Shown in pieces: positions 12,061-24,325 of a DNA stretch of 64,000 nucleotides. Position 1 is the stretch's first letter, and each line of letters starts with the position of its first letter. The stretch is taken from the NCBI RefSeq assembly GCF_002288925.2, contig NW_022098036.1, positions 41,016,614 through 41,080,613 of the forward strand, read 5' to 3'. Under the pieces are notes generated by a model. That model was not told the origin of the DNA and ran no database searches. It saw only the letters and a list, made by a program, of their open reading frames with translations. The DNA is from Delphinapterus leucas. Taxonomy: Eukaryota > Chordata > Mammalia > Artiodactyla > Monodontidae. The position numbers and the translations under genes were made by a program.

Positions 12061-12370
12061 TTTCCCTCCAGTTTTATTGAGATATAATTGATATATCACA
12101 TTGTACAAGTTTAAGATATACAAGATGATGATTTGATACATGTCATGATATTTACATGATATTGTAAAACTATTACCACGATAAGGTTAGTTAACATATC
12201 CATCACCTAACATAATCACCTAGGTATCATATTTTTTCCTGTGGTGATAGAATTTAAGATCTTCTCTTGTAGTAACCTGTGAGTTACAGTATCATTCACT
12301 ATAATGTTCAGTTTCTAATCTTGTATATCCAACCACAGCTGCTCCTCTCCTCAGTCCAATAACAGGCAGC
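12061..12370 (-). mobile_element. L1M 3' end, antisense
   Basis: It starts 'ttttattgagatataattga' (12072-12091), the reverse of the common L1M 3' terminus, and continues with the 'gtacaagtttaagatataca' and 'ttaacatatccatcacctaa' stretches of the antisense 3'UTR. Confidence 0.75.
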
Positions 12371-12399
12371 AGTTAAAGATTTTGAAAACCTAGATTAGA

Positions 12400-12830
12400 T
12401 AATGGAACACTGTAGATTAAAATCATCCAAGGACTTCTAATTTCACAGAGAATAGAATTCAAACTCATAATCAGAGATTATGAATTTCTGTGATCTTGCA
12501 ACCACCCATCTCACCAGCCTCAACTCACACTGCTCTCTTTCGTTCAATGAGCTCCTGTCACATTTTGTGGACAGCATTTTCCACCTCAATGCTCTTCACT
12601 TAAAGATCCATTGGCTTAGAAGTCTCTTCTCATAGACTCGTTGTTTAACTGATTTCTTCTCATCCTTCAACTCTGAGCTAGAGTTTCACCTGCTCAGAGA
12701 GGTTTTACCTCATCATGACCTTTTAAATATTTTCTCAGTATTTCATTCTGCGGAAGTACCCTGTCCACTTTAATCATAGCAGCAATGTTTGTAGTCTTTT
12801 AATTTTTTTCATAAAATTACATTTCCCATG
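12400..12830 (+). mobile_element. L2 LINE 3' region, sense
   Basis: The run of 'cagcctcaactcacactgct', 'atgctcttcacttaaagatc', 'tcatccttcaactctgagc' and 'agaggttttacctcatcatg' follows the order of the L2 3' region ('cctccttcaagtctttgctc' then 'gaggccttccctgacc'). It is strongly decayed. Confidence 0.55.
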
Positions 12831-13625
12831 TTTTGTTACTATTTAGGCTTTTAGATTAAATTGTAAACACTCATATATATATGGAAGTCACATATGTAAT
12901 TTTAAGATATATCAGATATATCACTCTCTTCAATATGGAGAATGATTTAGAGAGAAATAATATAAAAGACAGAGATTTGTATAACTAATAAATGCTGCTC
13001 AAAGTGATGAATGCTGTATTAAAAGTAAATTAATATTGCTACTGAAGCACTGAGAGACTTTCATTTGAGTAGTTTACTGATCTGGACATTTAGAGTGTTT
13101 TAGCAGTAGAATCATTTCTACATTCATCTTTCCTGCCTCATCTCACTGAAAGCTTTTACTTTGAAATCACATTTGGGATTATAAACCTTTAAATAATATT
13201 TTTAAACATTGCCTTCATCTTCAATGCAAAAACTTACTGATCATCATACCTCTACTTGTATTCTGCATTCAAAATCGAAGACATAAATATTGTGAAATAC
13301 ATTGAAATTATGAAAAGCAAAAGTCATGTTGACCTTTGAATAACTATTGCACATTCATAGATATTTCTTCCGAATGAAAATTCTCAAAAATAATCTTGAT
13401 AATAATAAGTTATTTTTGGTGTCTAATATTTTTGAAAATGCATAGATTCAGAACTAATTTTTAGTAATAATAGTAAAAAAAGATGTTAATGCATAATATT
13501 GTAATAATAATGTTAATATTTATCATTGGTGAGATTATGGTTATTTTAAATCTTTTTATTATACTTTGTATATTTTCCTATTGTTTAGAATTAGCATGAG
13601 TTATTTGCATAATAAAGTGTCAGTA
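12831..13625. other. No recognised feature
   Basis: AT-rich sequence with short ATATAT patches near 12870-12915; nothing nameable. Confidence 0.45.
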
Positions 13626-14200
13626 ATATAATCATTCACTCAAAAATATTTATGAGCACCTATAGGTATTTGAATTTCTTCTAGGATCTTGGGTACATGA
13701 GTGAATAAAGCAGAAAAGATCCTTTGCCCTTGTGGAGTTTATATTTTAGAAAGAGGAGAGGGACAGTGAGGAATACACATAGTAAGTAACTAAATTATAG
13801 AACATACTAAAAATTTTTAACATGTTAAAATTTTTAACTTTTAAATTTTAACATATTTAAAATTTTTAACATGTTAAAAGTGCTATGGAAAAACAGGAAG
13901 AATGAGAGTAACATAAGGGAGATCAGAAGTGTCTGGGAAAGGGGATGGTTGCATTCCATTGTCAAGACAGGCTCTGACGTGAAGTGAGGTTTCAGTAAAA
14001 CCTGCTAAGAGATGGAGAGAGAACTACACATACATCCAGAGGGAGAGAGAACAAGTGCATCTCAGGCAGAGGGAATAACCATTACAGTGGACCTAATGTG
14101 CCTGCCATATTTGGGGAAGAACAGGAGGCCAGAGTGAGGTCTCAGGGGAGACTGGCAGAAGAGGAGGTGAGAGACTTCAAGGTACCCCCAAATGACTAAA
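13626..14200 (-). mobile_element. L2 LINE 3' region, antisense, carrying a minisatellite
   Basis: The antisense L2 3' terminus is visible: 'ttcactcaaaaatatttatg' (13635-13654), 'gagcacctatagg', then 'cccttgtggagtttatattt', 'aagtgctatggaaaaacagg', 'gtgaggtttcagtaaaacc' and 'ggcagagggaataacc'. A 16-bp AT-rich repeat array sits inside it at about 13809-13880. Confidence 0.65.
13809..13880. repeat. 16-bp palindromic tandem repeat, about 4 units
   Basis: Units start at 13815, 13831, 13847 and 13864. The first and last contain the perfect palindrome TTTTAACATGTTAAAA; the middle two are diverged versions (one with 'aacatattt'). Spacing is 16, 16 and 17 bases. Confidence 0.75.
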
Positions 14201-14369
14201 TGACTTTTGTCTCTCCCCACTCCAATACATATCTGAGCTATATCTATCAATCTGATGAGTATATAACAAACTAACCCCCTTAAAGAATTTTCTTTGTCCT
14301 AGCTGTTTCCTCATGCTCCGTGCCTTAAGTTGTGGCTCTGATGGTAAAGTGAGCCCCTGCTAAATGAAA

Positions 14370-14620
14370 AGGCTTTAACATCAAAGAGATCTGCATTTAA
14401 ACCCTGGCTTCACCACTAAGGAAATATGTCCTTACACAAGTATTTACTTTTTCTAAGCCTCCATTTCCTTTTATGTAAGATCTAGAAAATCACACTACCT
14501 GTTTTATGGTTTTGTTCTAAGGGTTACACTAGATGCTATTAACACAAAGAAAGCATATCGTACTTACCTCATAGTAAGAACCCACACTTTAGTTATTTAA
14601 CATTGTTATTACTGTTATTA
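14370..14620 (+). mobile_element. MIR SINE, sense
   Basis: Decayed MIR order: 'ctgcatttaaaccctggctt' (14391-14410), 'caccactaaggaaatatg', 'tttctaagcctccatttcc' (14451-14469), 'taagatctagaaaatcacac', 'ctacctgttttatgg', 'taagggttacactagatgc'. Confidence 0.65.
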
Positions 14621-14639
14621 TAATTATTGTTACCCTGTC

Positions 14640-15035
14640 ATCACAACTGCTCCATTACTTTCCCTATATTATCTCCCATTGTCCTTATATACAGGCCAGC
14701 CACTACAGATAAACTGAAATAAATGCCAATTCTACACTATGTTTATATCTCTTTTATTTTATCTAAATTCTAATTATCTTTATGCCTTGCAAGGTCCATG
14801 GAGTCCATTTATGTAAATTTTCTATATATTTTCTCTCACCTTGAAAATTCTACAGTACTTGATCTCTATACCATTAATTTGGCACTGGTCAATTGCTAGC
14901 CTCTATTGTTAGTTGTTTTATTTCATAGTTTATAGCCTACTTCCCCAAATGTCTTTAAGCTCCTTAAAGACAGGAAAACTACTTCTAAATAGTTATTATA
15001 AAAATGTCTTATATATGGTAGGCACTCCATCAATT
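14640..15035 (+). mobile_element. Probable L2 LINE 3' region, sense
   Basis: The clearest part is the end: 'aagctccttaaagacagg' (14958-14975) and 'atatatggtaggcactccat' (15011-15030), matching the L2 3' end. The upstream part is only loosely similar. Confidence 0.45.
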
Positions 15036-16190
15036 TTGTTGATTTAGTGTTTGAGGAAAAGATAATGCATCCCTTTTATTACAAAACGGAGTAGAGTTTG
15101 CAGTTATGGCTGGGGTCACTTTGTTAATCAAAGAACTACTGGCAGGATTTTTAAACTATGGTTATGCTTCTAATGTAGACTGCAAAATGAAGTACTACAG
15201 TTTTATGCATTACTTCTTCAACTGGCCTGGAGAGAGAGGTGGTAGTAAAGCTGTTGGAGGTGATATAAAAGTTTTAAAAACCTGCTGGAAAACCGCAGAA
15301 AACAAAGTGCGAACCAGGACTGGAATGGCAGGAACATAGGTCTAGTTGCCAGAAATATTGTAAAGTAATGAAAGTCTTTCCACCAACCTCATTTAGATCA
15401 CTAACACCTGCCCCAGCTGCCTAGGAAGCTCTAAGATAACTATTGGCATACCCCAAACCCAGCTGCTGCTGTGATTACACCGTTTACCTCTGTTTGCTTC
15501 CCTATAGGTTTGCCAATGCATATCAATCCCTATATTAATAGTCTAAATTAAAACACTGGCCAAAAGGTCATGCTTTCCTCCATATACACACTTACGATTC
15601 ATCTGGACGTGAAGAGTGAAAACATAAATACCAGTGCGAGGACTGGTTTAGTCTGGTCTTAGATTTGGAATGGAAAGTAGAGGAATTCAATCTTTAATAA
15701 AAGAAAGGTTGAAAGTTTGGGGACTCTAACAGAGTATTAGAATATTCTCAGCAGTTCTTAATTATAAAACGGTTTATTAAAAATATTCAGCATAAGAGAT
15801 TTCATTTTAAAGCTTCTGATAAATAACTAAAATTATAATGTATCATGGGCATTTAATTACTTTAAAAACTGTACATTTTATAATATTATTTTGCAAAATG
15901 ATATATAGTTTAGAACCATGTGCCAATTAGTCTTATTTTTAAATGGAGGTCAAACCTTTCTAATGCATCACTATTGTGGGACCAATTAAAAATGAATGTA
16001 AACACTAAATGTGGCCATATTTTGTAAACTAATGATATAATAAACCATTTCAAAAACTGACAAATAATTGTAGCAAAAAACAGTGATTTATTTTCTCCCC
16101 AAAGAGAATTAACAAGCAATGTATCGAATGGCTGATTGTGGATCAGTTAGGTATGCCACCTGATAGCAACTGCATTTTAGACATCAACTG
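15036..16190. other. No recognised feature
   Basis: No gene or nameable repeat. The 77-codon frame at 15106-15339 shows no known domain; it is treated as a chance frame. Confidence 0.45.
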
Positions 16191-16194
16191 TGCC

Positions 16195-16480
16195 CAGCTG
16201 GTGATTTAGTCAGAAACACATGGGCTCTGGTGTTTCAGAACCTGGGGATGAAATCCCAGCTTTGCCACTTGTCACCTTTATAAACAATCAAGAAATGGGA
16301 CCACTTCATGTCTCAATAAAAGAGATGATGATAGTAGTAAATAATCGTGGCTTGTTGTGGGTGTGCATGAGGTAATCTCTTCAAACATTATATTAATACT
16401 TAAGGGCTTAACACCAACAATTATTGTGATGATTAAATAAACATGTGAATCATGGCGCCTAGCATAGTTTCACCAATTTA
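16195..16480 (+). mobile_element. MIR SINE, sense
   Basis: 'ggctctggtgtttcagaacc' (16222-16241), 'aaatcccagctttgccactt' (16251-16270), 'gtcaccttt', 'catgtctcaataaaagagat', 'tgtgatgattaaataaacatg' and 'gcgcctagcatag' follow MIR order. Confidence 0.7.
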
Positions 16481-17880
16481 TATTTAGGTCTTCAGGATTC
16501 AATATACCTTATGGAGTCTTGGAAATCAAGTTAAGATGAAATGCTCTAAACAGCAGGCACACAAAGATGGGATCAACTTAAAATCTAATAACAAAGCAAG
16601 AATTGTAAGATTCAGCAAAATCGGAAGGAAACTCATAGGAATCTTTAGTTTTTATAAATTCCAAAATTTTTGTACTGTTCAGAATAAGAAACTTAATAAC
16701 AATAAATAATAAACAATAAAGCCTTTAACCTATTTTTCTTCAGAAAAATAGGATCTTAGCTTAAGGAATCAGAATCTCAATAGATTTTTGTCCATGACAA
16801 GGAAGGAACCATACTTCATCATTTTAACTAACACCTCTGTTTTTACAACGTGATAACTTTTTTTTTCCTTCAAGCAAATGGGTTTTAAACTAGTTCCAGA
16901 ATTAGGTAGTTATAGAGAAATTTAACAATATACAATTCATTTTTAAATGATGCATTGCATTATAAAGATGTATTTGTAAAATGCGTGGATAGTCTATTTA
17001 ACTTTTAAAATATACCAATAGAGAAAAAATTATTGGTTTACTGCGTGTACATTTTATTATAGCATATGAAATTAACTGAAAATTGAAAAGTGAGGCATGG
17101 TAAAAAATATCTGCAGAATCTATGAAAGAAATCATATGAAATGAAAATGAAATAAAATTATGTTCCTATTACTCTTGTGTAGAAAAACTGGAGAGAGGAA
17201 TGTAAGAAAGATTGGAATCAGTGTGCTAAGTACTCTAAGTATTAATAGGAGTTAAATATGCTCCGTTGTGGGAATGGAGAAAGTCTGAAATATAACTAAG
17301 ACATTTGTGGAAAATAATTTTGTGGAAGGTGGCAATGATGAAATTGGAAGTGAAAAACATTTGGTTGATTATAGTTATGTAAGAAATAATATGCCCGTGT
17401 TTTAAATTTTCTTTCATTTCAGAATGAATCACACGTAAAATCTGAATGACACATGAAGCAGAAAGTTTCCAAATTAAGAAATGGTTTTAATCTGATGCTA
17501 GTGCCTCTTTTGATATAAAATTGTATGTGTATTTTAAACTCTCAAATACATGTTATAATTTGAAAAAAATACTAAGTTAGGTGAGGTGGGCAGGATGACC
17601 CCATTTTGAACAAGTAATATCGAATTAAAATATTTTTGCAACTAGGAAGGTTCAGGATTAAACAAATGCAGAAGTACTTAGAAGTAAACTCTTTGATCAC
17701 TACATGTGAGGGGATGGATTTGGTGGGAGCAAGGCAACAACAGTAATAACTACAACAGTATGAGAGTCACATTTCAAAGGTGAATTAGCAATTTGAACTC
17801 CCTGGACACAGAAGCAGAAGAACAATGCATACGATGTGAAAAATAATTCTCCTAGCATAATCACAGTGCTGTGTATAGGC
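16481..17880. other. No recognised feature
   Basis: AT-rich unique-looking sequence; no supported gene. Confidence 0.45.
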
Positions 17881-17889
17881 CTGGACTCA

Positions 17890-18200
17890 CTAAGTCAAAA
17901 AGACCTTGGAAAAGTTGAGGAAGGTTTAAGGACAAGCAATAAACATGATTAATAGCTTGGAAAATAGAATCTCAGAGGTAAGGTTAAGGGAACTAATATT
18001 ATTTAAGTTGGAAAATAGGCTGGGGAAACAAGTTGCTTTTCAATTACATGAAGGATTATTACCTAGAAGGTGCTGATCAGTACTCTGATGCCACAGAGGG
18101 CAGAACAAGAATAAGTGAACTTGAAATGTTGTATAAAGCATTTAGGTTAGCTAAAAGAAAGAACTTGCATCAGGACTGCAAGCCATTAAAATGGAAAGTA
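17890..18200 (+). repeat. Possible very old LINE fragment (CR1/L3-like)
   Basis: 'aacaagttgcttttcaatta' then 'catgaaggattattacctag' and 'ccacagagggcagaacaag' (18091-18109), 'gctaaaagaaagaacttgc' recall an ancient amniote repeat with the pattern 'tacatgaaggg...agagggcagaac...aggaagaacttcc'. The frame at 18033-18269 overlaps it and is not called a gene. Confidence 0.35.
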
Positions 18201-19160
18201 CTAAATTTCTTTCTGTATAGACTTTTCAAAATGCACTTGAAACTCATTTGTCTAGGAAAGTTTACATGAAACCCAGCCCCAACGGGTGGAGAGGAAAGAG
18301 ACATAGGTGAATGGAGTCTTTACAAGGCCTGTCTTTCCTAAGTTTCCCTCCACTGTCTAAATTCTGAATGTCTGCATTATGGATTTGTTATGGTACATAG
18401 CAAGGAAAAGAGTGTCCACAGATCAAATCTTGGAAATATAGCTAAAGTGTGCACATGCCTTTGGTTAATATAGTAAACTTAAGAAGCACTGCAACTCTAA
18501 AATTTCTTGTTGTAGCTGTTCAAGCAATTTTAGCTTGTTTACTAATTCAAGTTCCTGAGACTACTGGCAACTAATTGCATTTTTGTTTCTTGGTTTCTCA
18601 ACCCCATCTTTGCAATACGTTTTCTGTTTGTTCTTTCAGAAATGACTCAAACCAATTGAATATTCTTTCATAAAGTAATAAAAATAACATATTTTCTTCT
18701 AAAAAATTTTTATTTACTTAGAAAAATAGCCTATTCTCTGAATACCTGCACACTTAGTTCTCTTAGAGTTAAATTATACAAGAATTCCATGCCACTGATT
18801 TCCGAGGCTTGTGCTAACAAAGATAAATGAAAGCAGGGATTTCAATAAAATTTTGTAAACAATTCTGTTAGAGTTTGTCAAATACACACAAGATATGAGT
18901 TCTAACTCCTTTCATTTATGTGTCAATGTTATGAAAATCACTAAATGAAAGTATGGACTACTGCATACAGTCTGTACAAAGGGATAAAAATGAAAACTCG
19001 AGCTGGAAGCTTTTAAATATTTCTTTGGTGATGATTTTTTTTTCCCCCTGCAAAATATTTCATTTTCTTTAAAGTGTATCATAAATAAATGAACATTTCT
19101 ACCAAATACAAATAGGCAGTATAAATTGTATTATGAAAAAGGCTTTTTTATTTTAAACAA
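18201..19160. other. No recognised feature
   Basis: AT-rich; nothing nameable. Confidence 0.45.
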
Positions 19161-19164
19161 CATC

Positions 19165-19370
19165 TATGACTTTACGTTTGGGAAGTGCTTTGTAGTCATT
19201 AATAATTAATTCTTTACAATGTCAGTAAGAACAGAGGCATGACACAGATATTTCCTCTTCTAAAGTGAGAAATGGACCCATGAAAAAATGAATAACCAAA
19301 TTTATACAACAAGTTGTTGACAAGATGGAATTGTAACTTTAATATCTTGACTCAAGGTTTTTGTGTTTTG
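19165..19370 (-). mobile_element. Probable MIR SINE, antisense
   Basis: 'ttgggaagtgctttgtagtc' (19179-19198) then 'atttcctcttctaaagtgag' and 'aatggacccatgaa' resemble the reverse MIR order. Decayed. Confidence 0.35.
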
Positions 19371-20770
19371 ATTCTACAAAAAGACTCAGAAAAGTTGAAA
19401 TAAACTAGCAGGGGACAGTTTAAAACCTGTATTAGAAAGCAAACCAAGTGGGAGTTAATCTTCTACCATGTCTAACAGCTAGTTCATGTTAAAAAGTTTC
19501 CATTTAGGAAAGAGTAAGGATTTCCACAATGTGATATTGTACTCTATGCAGAACAAGGTCAACCAGCAAAGTCTCTTCCCTCTGATAACTAAGGTAACAC
19601 ACATGATGGATAGAGAGATAACCTTGAATGAGTAAGCATGAATGCTGTGCCACTGAAAAAAGGTGGCGATGCTTATCACAATTTGTCATATTTGTACAAT
19701 CCATCTGAAAATATATGACTTTTTCATTAGCTCCAATCAAATTTTTTGGACTTTGGCATTTCCCTTCAAACAAATCTAAACCCACTCAGAAGTTTAGAAT
19801 TTCCTACATCCATATACCTATGCCCCACACAGAAGATCATCAGTTTCTGCTCAGCATCTACACAAATTCACAATGAATGATACTCACTGAAAATCAGACT
19901 GGGTTACTCAGTCACAACTGTCGTCCTTATGCCTCCTGCAACGTCTTCATTAAGTCTACATTCTAATTCTCACCCCCTTTTATTATTCTGTTAATTAGCT
20001 CAGTACTCCAGCATCCTCCTAGAATCAGGGCCCTAGCAATGACTTGGATGTACACAAGCTAAAGAACTAGCATCACAATATTTTCCATATCTGTATTCCG
20101 CTCCTTGTAATACCATCCACTTAAAGTGTTCCTCCATTTTTGGAATGACTTATTTGGAATGACTAATAATTCCACCTGAAACTCTTATGATAGCATTCCT
20201 TCTACCTGAAACTAAATATTATCCATGTTAGCATGACCTAAAACCAAAGATACACAAATAATGCAGTTATATTTGCCATTTAGAACACAGTATAGAAGTC
20301 TATCATTTTGTCACATATGATACAATTTTGATATTTGTAGCTGTTTTTCTTTGCAGTGAAAACCTATATTCTTTTGGGGGGCTTCCTTTTTTAGAGGATA
20401 GATATTATTATTTTTCTGTGAAATATTTGAGCTGTCACATCAACTGTTCTCTTAATGTCAAGGGGAATCAAAGCTCCTGAGGTTTTTCAAGATGGATTTT
20501 TTTTTCCCTTTCTTGAAGCCACAGAAAGTCTATGATTACTGAGAGGAGGGGAATATCACTTTACTGGAAAGATCCTGAACTAAGCTTCACTTGGAATACC
20601 TTTTGGACATTATTTATTGGGCTTCCTGGCAATATGCCTTGCGGTTCATCTGCAGCTAATTATTAAATCTTCTCCCAGTGACCTAGAAAATGAATGTCTT
20701 CTTGTGTCTGAATTTTTGTCTCTCATATGCTGACATAAATTGCTAATTTCCCAAGAATGCATTGCTGAAT
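19371..20770. other. No recognised feature
   Basis: No gene or repeat that I can name. The 93- and 66-codon minus-strand frames near 19479-19785 overlap one another in different frames and have no recognisable domain. Confidence 0.45.
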
Positions 20771-20783
20771 TCAAAAAGTATGT

Positions 20784-20990
20784 GGCTTCCCTGGTGGCGC
20801 AGTGGTTGAGAGTCCGCCTGCCGATGCAGCAGACGCGGGTTCGTGCCCCGGTCCGGGAAGATCCCACATGCCGCGGAGCGGCTGGGCCCGTGAGCTGTGG
20901 CCGCTGGGCCTGCGCGTCCAGAGCCTGTGCTCCGCAACGGGAGGAGGCCACAACAGTGAGAGGCCCGCGTACTGCAAAAAAAAAAAAGAA
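20784..20990 (+). mobile_element. CHR-type SINE, short subfamily
   Basis: Complete from 'ggcttccctggtggcgcagt' to the A-tail at about 20976-20990. Target-site duplication CAAAAAGTAT at 20772-20781 and 20991-21000 is perfect. Many CpGs survive, suggesting a fairly recent insertion. Open frames on both strands (for example 20646-21038 minus, 20740-21186 plus) are readings of this SINE. Confidence 0.95.
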
Positions 20991-21429
20991 CAAAAAGTAT
21001 ATGTGGCATATTAACATCATCAGATCATTACTTAACAAAAATTCAGAACTTCTTTGTTTTTATTTCAAAGCATCATATGATAAGATGCTCAAATTCCTTA
21101 CTCAGAGGAATTCACTTTCATCACCAAGGGATGAGACTGAAATGAAAAGAATCATCCCTATTAATGTTATGATTCTAGCTTCCTAACAGTTCTTTCCCAC
21201 CTTGACATAATATAAAAGATATAGTGAATTGGACTTATTCAGTTCAAATTTGTCAGCAGCAAAATAATCTTAAGCATTTCTGAACAAAATCACTAGAAGC
21301 ACATACCTAAATCTTGAATTACAGGTAAAAAGCCAGTAAGTAAAGTACTTCCTACAATTAACCAAAATTCCCATTGCATGATAAGTATCCTCACTCAGGG
21401 CCTTAGAGCTCCACATAAGAAACAAGCAG

Positions 21430-21631
21430 GACCTCCATGGTGGCGCAGTGGTTGAGAGCCCGCCCGCCGATGCAGGGGACACGGGTTCGTGCCCCGGTCC
21501 GGGAAGATCCCACATGCCGAGGAGCTGCTGGGCCCGTGAGCCATGGCTGCTTAGCCTGCGCGTCCGGAGCCTGTGCTCCGCAACGGGAGAGGCCACAACA
21601 GTGAGAGGCCCGCATACCGAAAAAAAAAAAA
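21430..21631 (+). mobile_element. CHR-type SINE, short subfamily
   Basis: The head is slightly diverged ('gacctccatggtggcgcagt') and the body and A-tail are complete. Perfect 12-bp target-site duplication AGAAACAAGCAG at 21418-21429 and 21632-21643. Same orientation as the SINE 440 bp upstream. Confidence 0.95.
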
Positions 21632-21643
21632 AGAAACAAGCAG

Positions 21644-22585
21644 AAAAGGCCAGAGGCCAATGAGAAACACTGTGCAACTGTCCTATGTCACATTCTTCTG
21701 AGAAGAAATCCATGCTCAAACGCATGAAAGTCATAGGAAGTTGAAAATGCCAGAAAGTTGCCATGCTTTCTCTTTGTGTTTCTTTAGCTGTAAAATGATT
21801 TGTATCTGCATTCAGATTTCTAACCATATTAGAAAAAAGCTCATTCAATACTGATCAGGGTGTACTATGATTTTTATAAGAAAGCATGCCAAACTTGTTG
21901 CAAATTGTCAGAAAAATATTATGGGAAATATGAACCCTCTCCTTTAAGAGCCACCCTAATTTCATTCCTTTTTTTTTTTTTTTTTTTGATTTGGTTTAGT
22001 TTTTGACATTGAAAACCTTTCTTTCTTAGTTACTAAAGCCAAGCTTAGGCATAATGTCATGTTCTCATTTTTTTCCCCATCTTTCCTCATGTGGCTTAAT
22101 GAGCTAGTCCACACAACAAAATGCATGTTCTTACAGCTCTCTCATCCCTTATCAAGTTGTGCCTTTGAGGAGTTTGCCAGGAATTTGATCCTTTATACAT
22201 TGACATTAACTCATTTCTATATTAAGTACCATATTTATATGGAGCATGATAAAAGATATTAAAAGCCAAAATAGTTAGCATGCAAATAACACCAAAATTT
22301 TCACGGCTTCAAACTTCTGACTTTTGAGTTCTTTATGAGTTCACATTGCTTTGCTAAAATGCTTGTTTTAAAGGAAAAGTATTTGGGAGGAAGACTTTTA
22401 GCAGCTAGCATGTGGAAAAAGGTTTAAATATTGTCATTTTCTATCAGTGATATAATTTTTCGTAAGATATTCCTCTAATTTCTTTCTTTTCAGTTTATAT
22501 GAGCAGATCTAGATTTAAGTCACAAAAGACAGAAATTGTGTGCTTTAATCTTTATGAACCCTCTGTCTATAGTATCATCTAGCAG
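21644..22585. other. No recognised feature; T-tract at about 21968-21986
   Basis: AT-rich sequence with one pure T-tract of about 19 bases. No gene seen. Confidence 0.45.
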
Positions 22586-22589
22586 TGTT

Positions 22590-22740
22590 TGAAGGCTTGC
22601 TTTACCTGTATTATTTCATGAAATGTTTATAAAAGCACTATTATTTTCTGCATTATAAAGATGAAGAAAATGGGTTAGAGAGGTATGAAATAATTTGCTC
22701 AACATTACAAATTTTATAAGCAGTGGAACAAAGGAAAACA
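22590..22740 (-). mobile_element. MIR SINE fragment, antisense
   Basis: 'attataaagatgaagaaaat' (22652-22671), 'gggttagagaggtatgaaat', 'aatttgctcaacattac' and 'taagcagtggaaca' mirror the reverse MIR pattern 'cagatgaggaaactgaggc...cagagaggttaagtaacttgccc...aagtggcagagc'. Confidence 0.6.
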
Positions 22741-22840
22741 TAGGGAGTTTGATATGAGAAAGCTCACTCAGAACTACTACTATGCACTACTGAAGTAGTA
22801 CTATGTACATGTACCTTACATAAAGTAAAATTATATCTAT

Positions 22841-22880
22841 GTATACACATACATACACACACAGGCACACACGCATGCAA
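22841..22880. repeat. CA/CATA microsatellite, impure
   Basis: Alternating 'acac', 'atac' and 'catgc' units over about 40 bases. Confidence 0.8.
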
Positions 22881-23229
22881 ATAGATTTGAAAGTGACAAA
22901 TACATAGGTCAACTTGCTACTTATTGAAAGATATGTTACCTTTTGGAGAGTCCTGTAAAATACAATCCTACCTCAACAACCCAGATAAATATTTTAGCTC
23001 TCTTGAGATTGTGATTATAGAGAATTACATGTGGTTACACATGCAAAATAGAATGGAATTCAATTCACAATAACTTTTAAGCAAGGAATGGCTTCTGATT
23101 AGGACTGCCACAGTGTTTTGGGAAATAACAGAAATTTATACCATCTTGTTTTGGAGTAAAATCAATCACCAATGAACAGCAAGAATTTTTCTGAACTATG
23201 AACTATAATCCATAATTTTCTCTAAGCTT

Positions 23230-23420
23230 CATTTTTCAAATGCTGGTCGATGTTTCTACAAGAACAGTTTCACCAGAGATGAAAAATATATATTGCTGGG
23301 CCTCACTCCAGTCTTCTTCAAGGAGAGCCTTGCAGGGTGCAATCGTGCAGAATGCAGAATCATCAAGTACCTGGACTGAACTGGAGTCACATCAAATTTG
23401 AGAATCATCTCCCTAAGATA
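23230..23420 (+). mobile_element. Possible MER5A-like hAT-Charlie DNA transposon
   Basis: 'ttgctgggcctcactccagt' (23294-23313), 'gcagaatcatcaagtacctg' (23354-23373) and 'caaatttgagaatcatctcc' (23393-23412) fit the common MER5A order. Ends not resolved. Confidence 0.4.
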
Positions 23421-23429
23421 CGAAGAGGA

Positions 23430-24320
23430 TTGACAGAGTAATCATTTTGCTAGGTTGTCCTACAAGTCAATGACAACACATGAGCTACTCTTATCTATGT
23501 TGTACTGCATTTTTCCCCATCAGATTATCATGTCACCACAGAATTTTGGTGAGAAGATTCATACATTGCATTTAAATAAAGCATAATAAAATGGATGGAA
23601 ATATTTATAGGGATAAACAATAAAAGGAAACAAATTATGATATTTAGGCTATGTCTAATTTAGAAACGAGTAGGTTATAAGAGGATTAAAATCATAGAAA
23701 ACAGAATGAAAGGTTATAAAGTTGTGAAAATAAAGCATTGAGGAAAAAGTAGAAGATGAGGCAGCTTTTGGGAACTGTTAACTCAAACTTTGAGATGGAA
23801 AAACACTTACATGACTTAATAGTTCATTTTCCATAGGTTAAAAATATTTTGTATACATTTGCTGAAGGAAAGGAAATGATCAAATATTATTTAGTTGATG
23901 ATGGATCAGAGACTAGTACACTCAGTTATCAAAAATCAGAAATTTCTCCACAATACATAATTATTGTGTCTGTGACAGAGAAAAAAAGAGAAAGTATAAT
24001 TTTAAGAAATATATAATTTATTTCAAATTTGGTGGGGATTATTGTACCAAAATTAGATGCCTTTTTATGTGTACCATTTTTATTTGTAAATATTATATTT
24101 GGTAAAATAGTGCAATCATGTTTAAGTGAATGATAGAGTTGAATAAGTTATGATACTATTCATTTTATAAATATATTTTATGTCAAGAAATATACTAGAG
24201 TAAATGTATGGGGTATAGAGAAACAACTGGTATGTAATAATCTCTTCCTTTTAGTACACAGTTGCCAAAAAATGGAAGAAAGAAGTGAAAATGAAATATT
24301 AAATAGAAGTGTTAAAAGAA
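23430..24320. other. No recognised feature
   Basis: AT-rich; nothing nameable. Confidence 0.45.
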
Positions 24321-24325
24321 GTTAA

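Noticed and set aside
20646..21186. Frames of 130 and 148 codons on opposite strands
   Set aside because: Both cover the CHR SINE at 20784-20990; the SINE is CpG-rich and lacks stops in several frames, so it yields spurious long frames.
21270..21848. 192-codon minus-strand frame, the longest in the window
   Set aside because: Its centre is the antisense of the SINE at 21430-21631 and the ends are AT-rich flank. No domain is visible.
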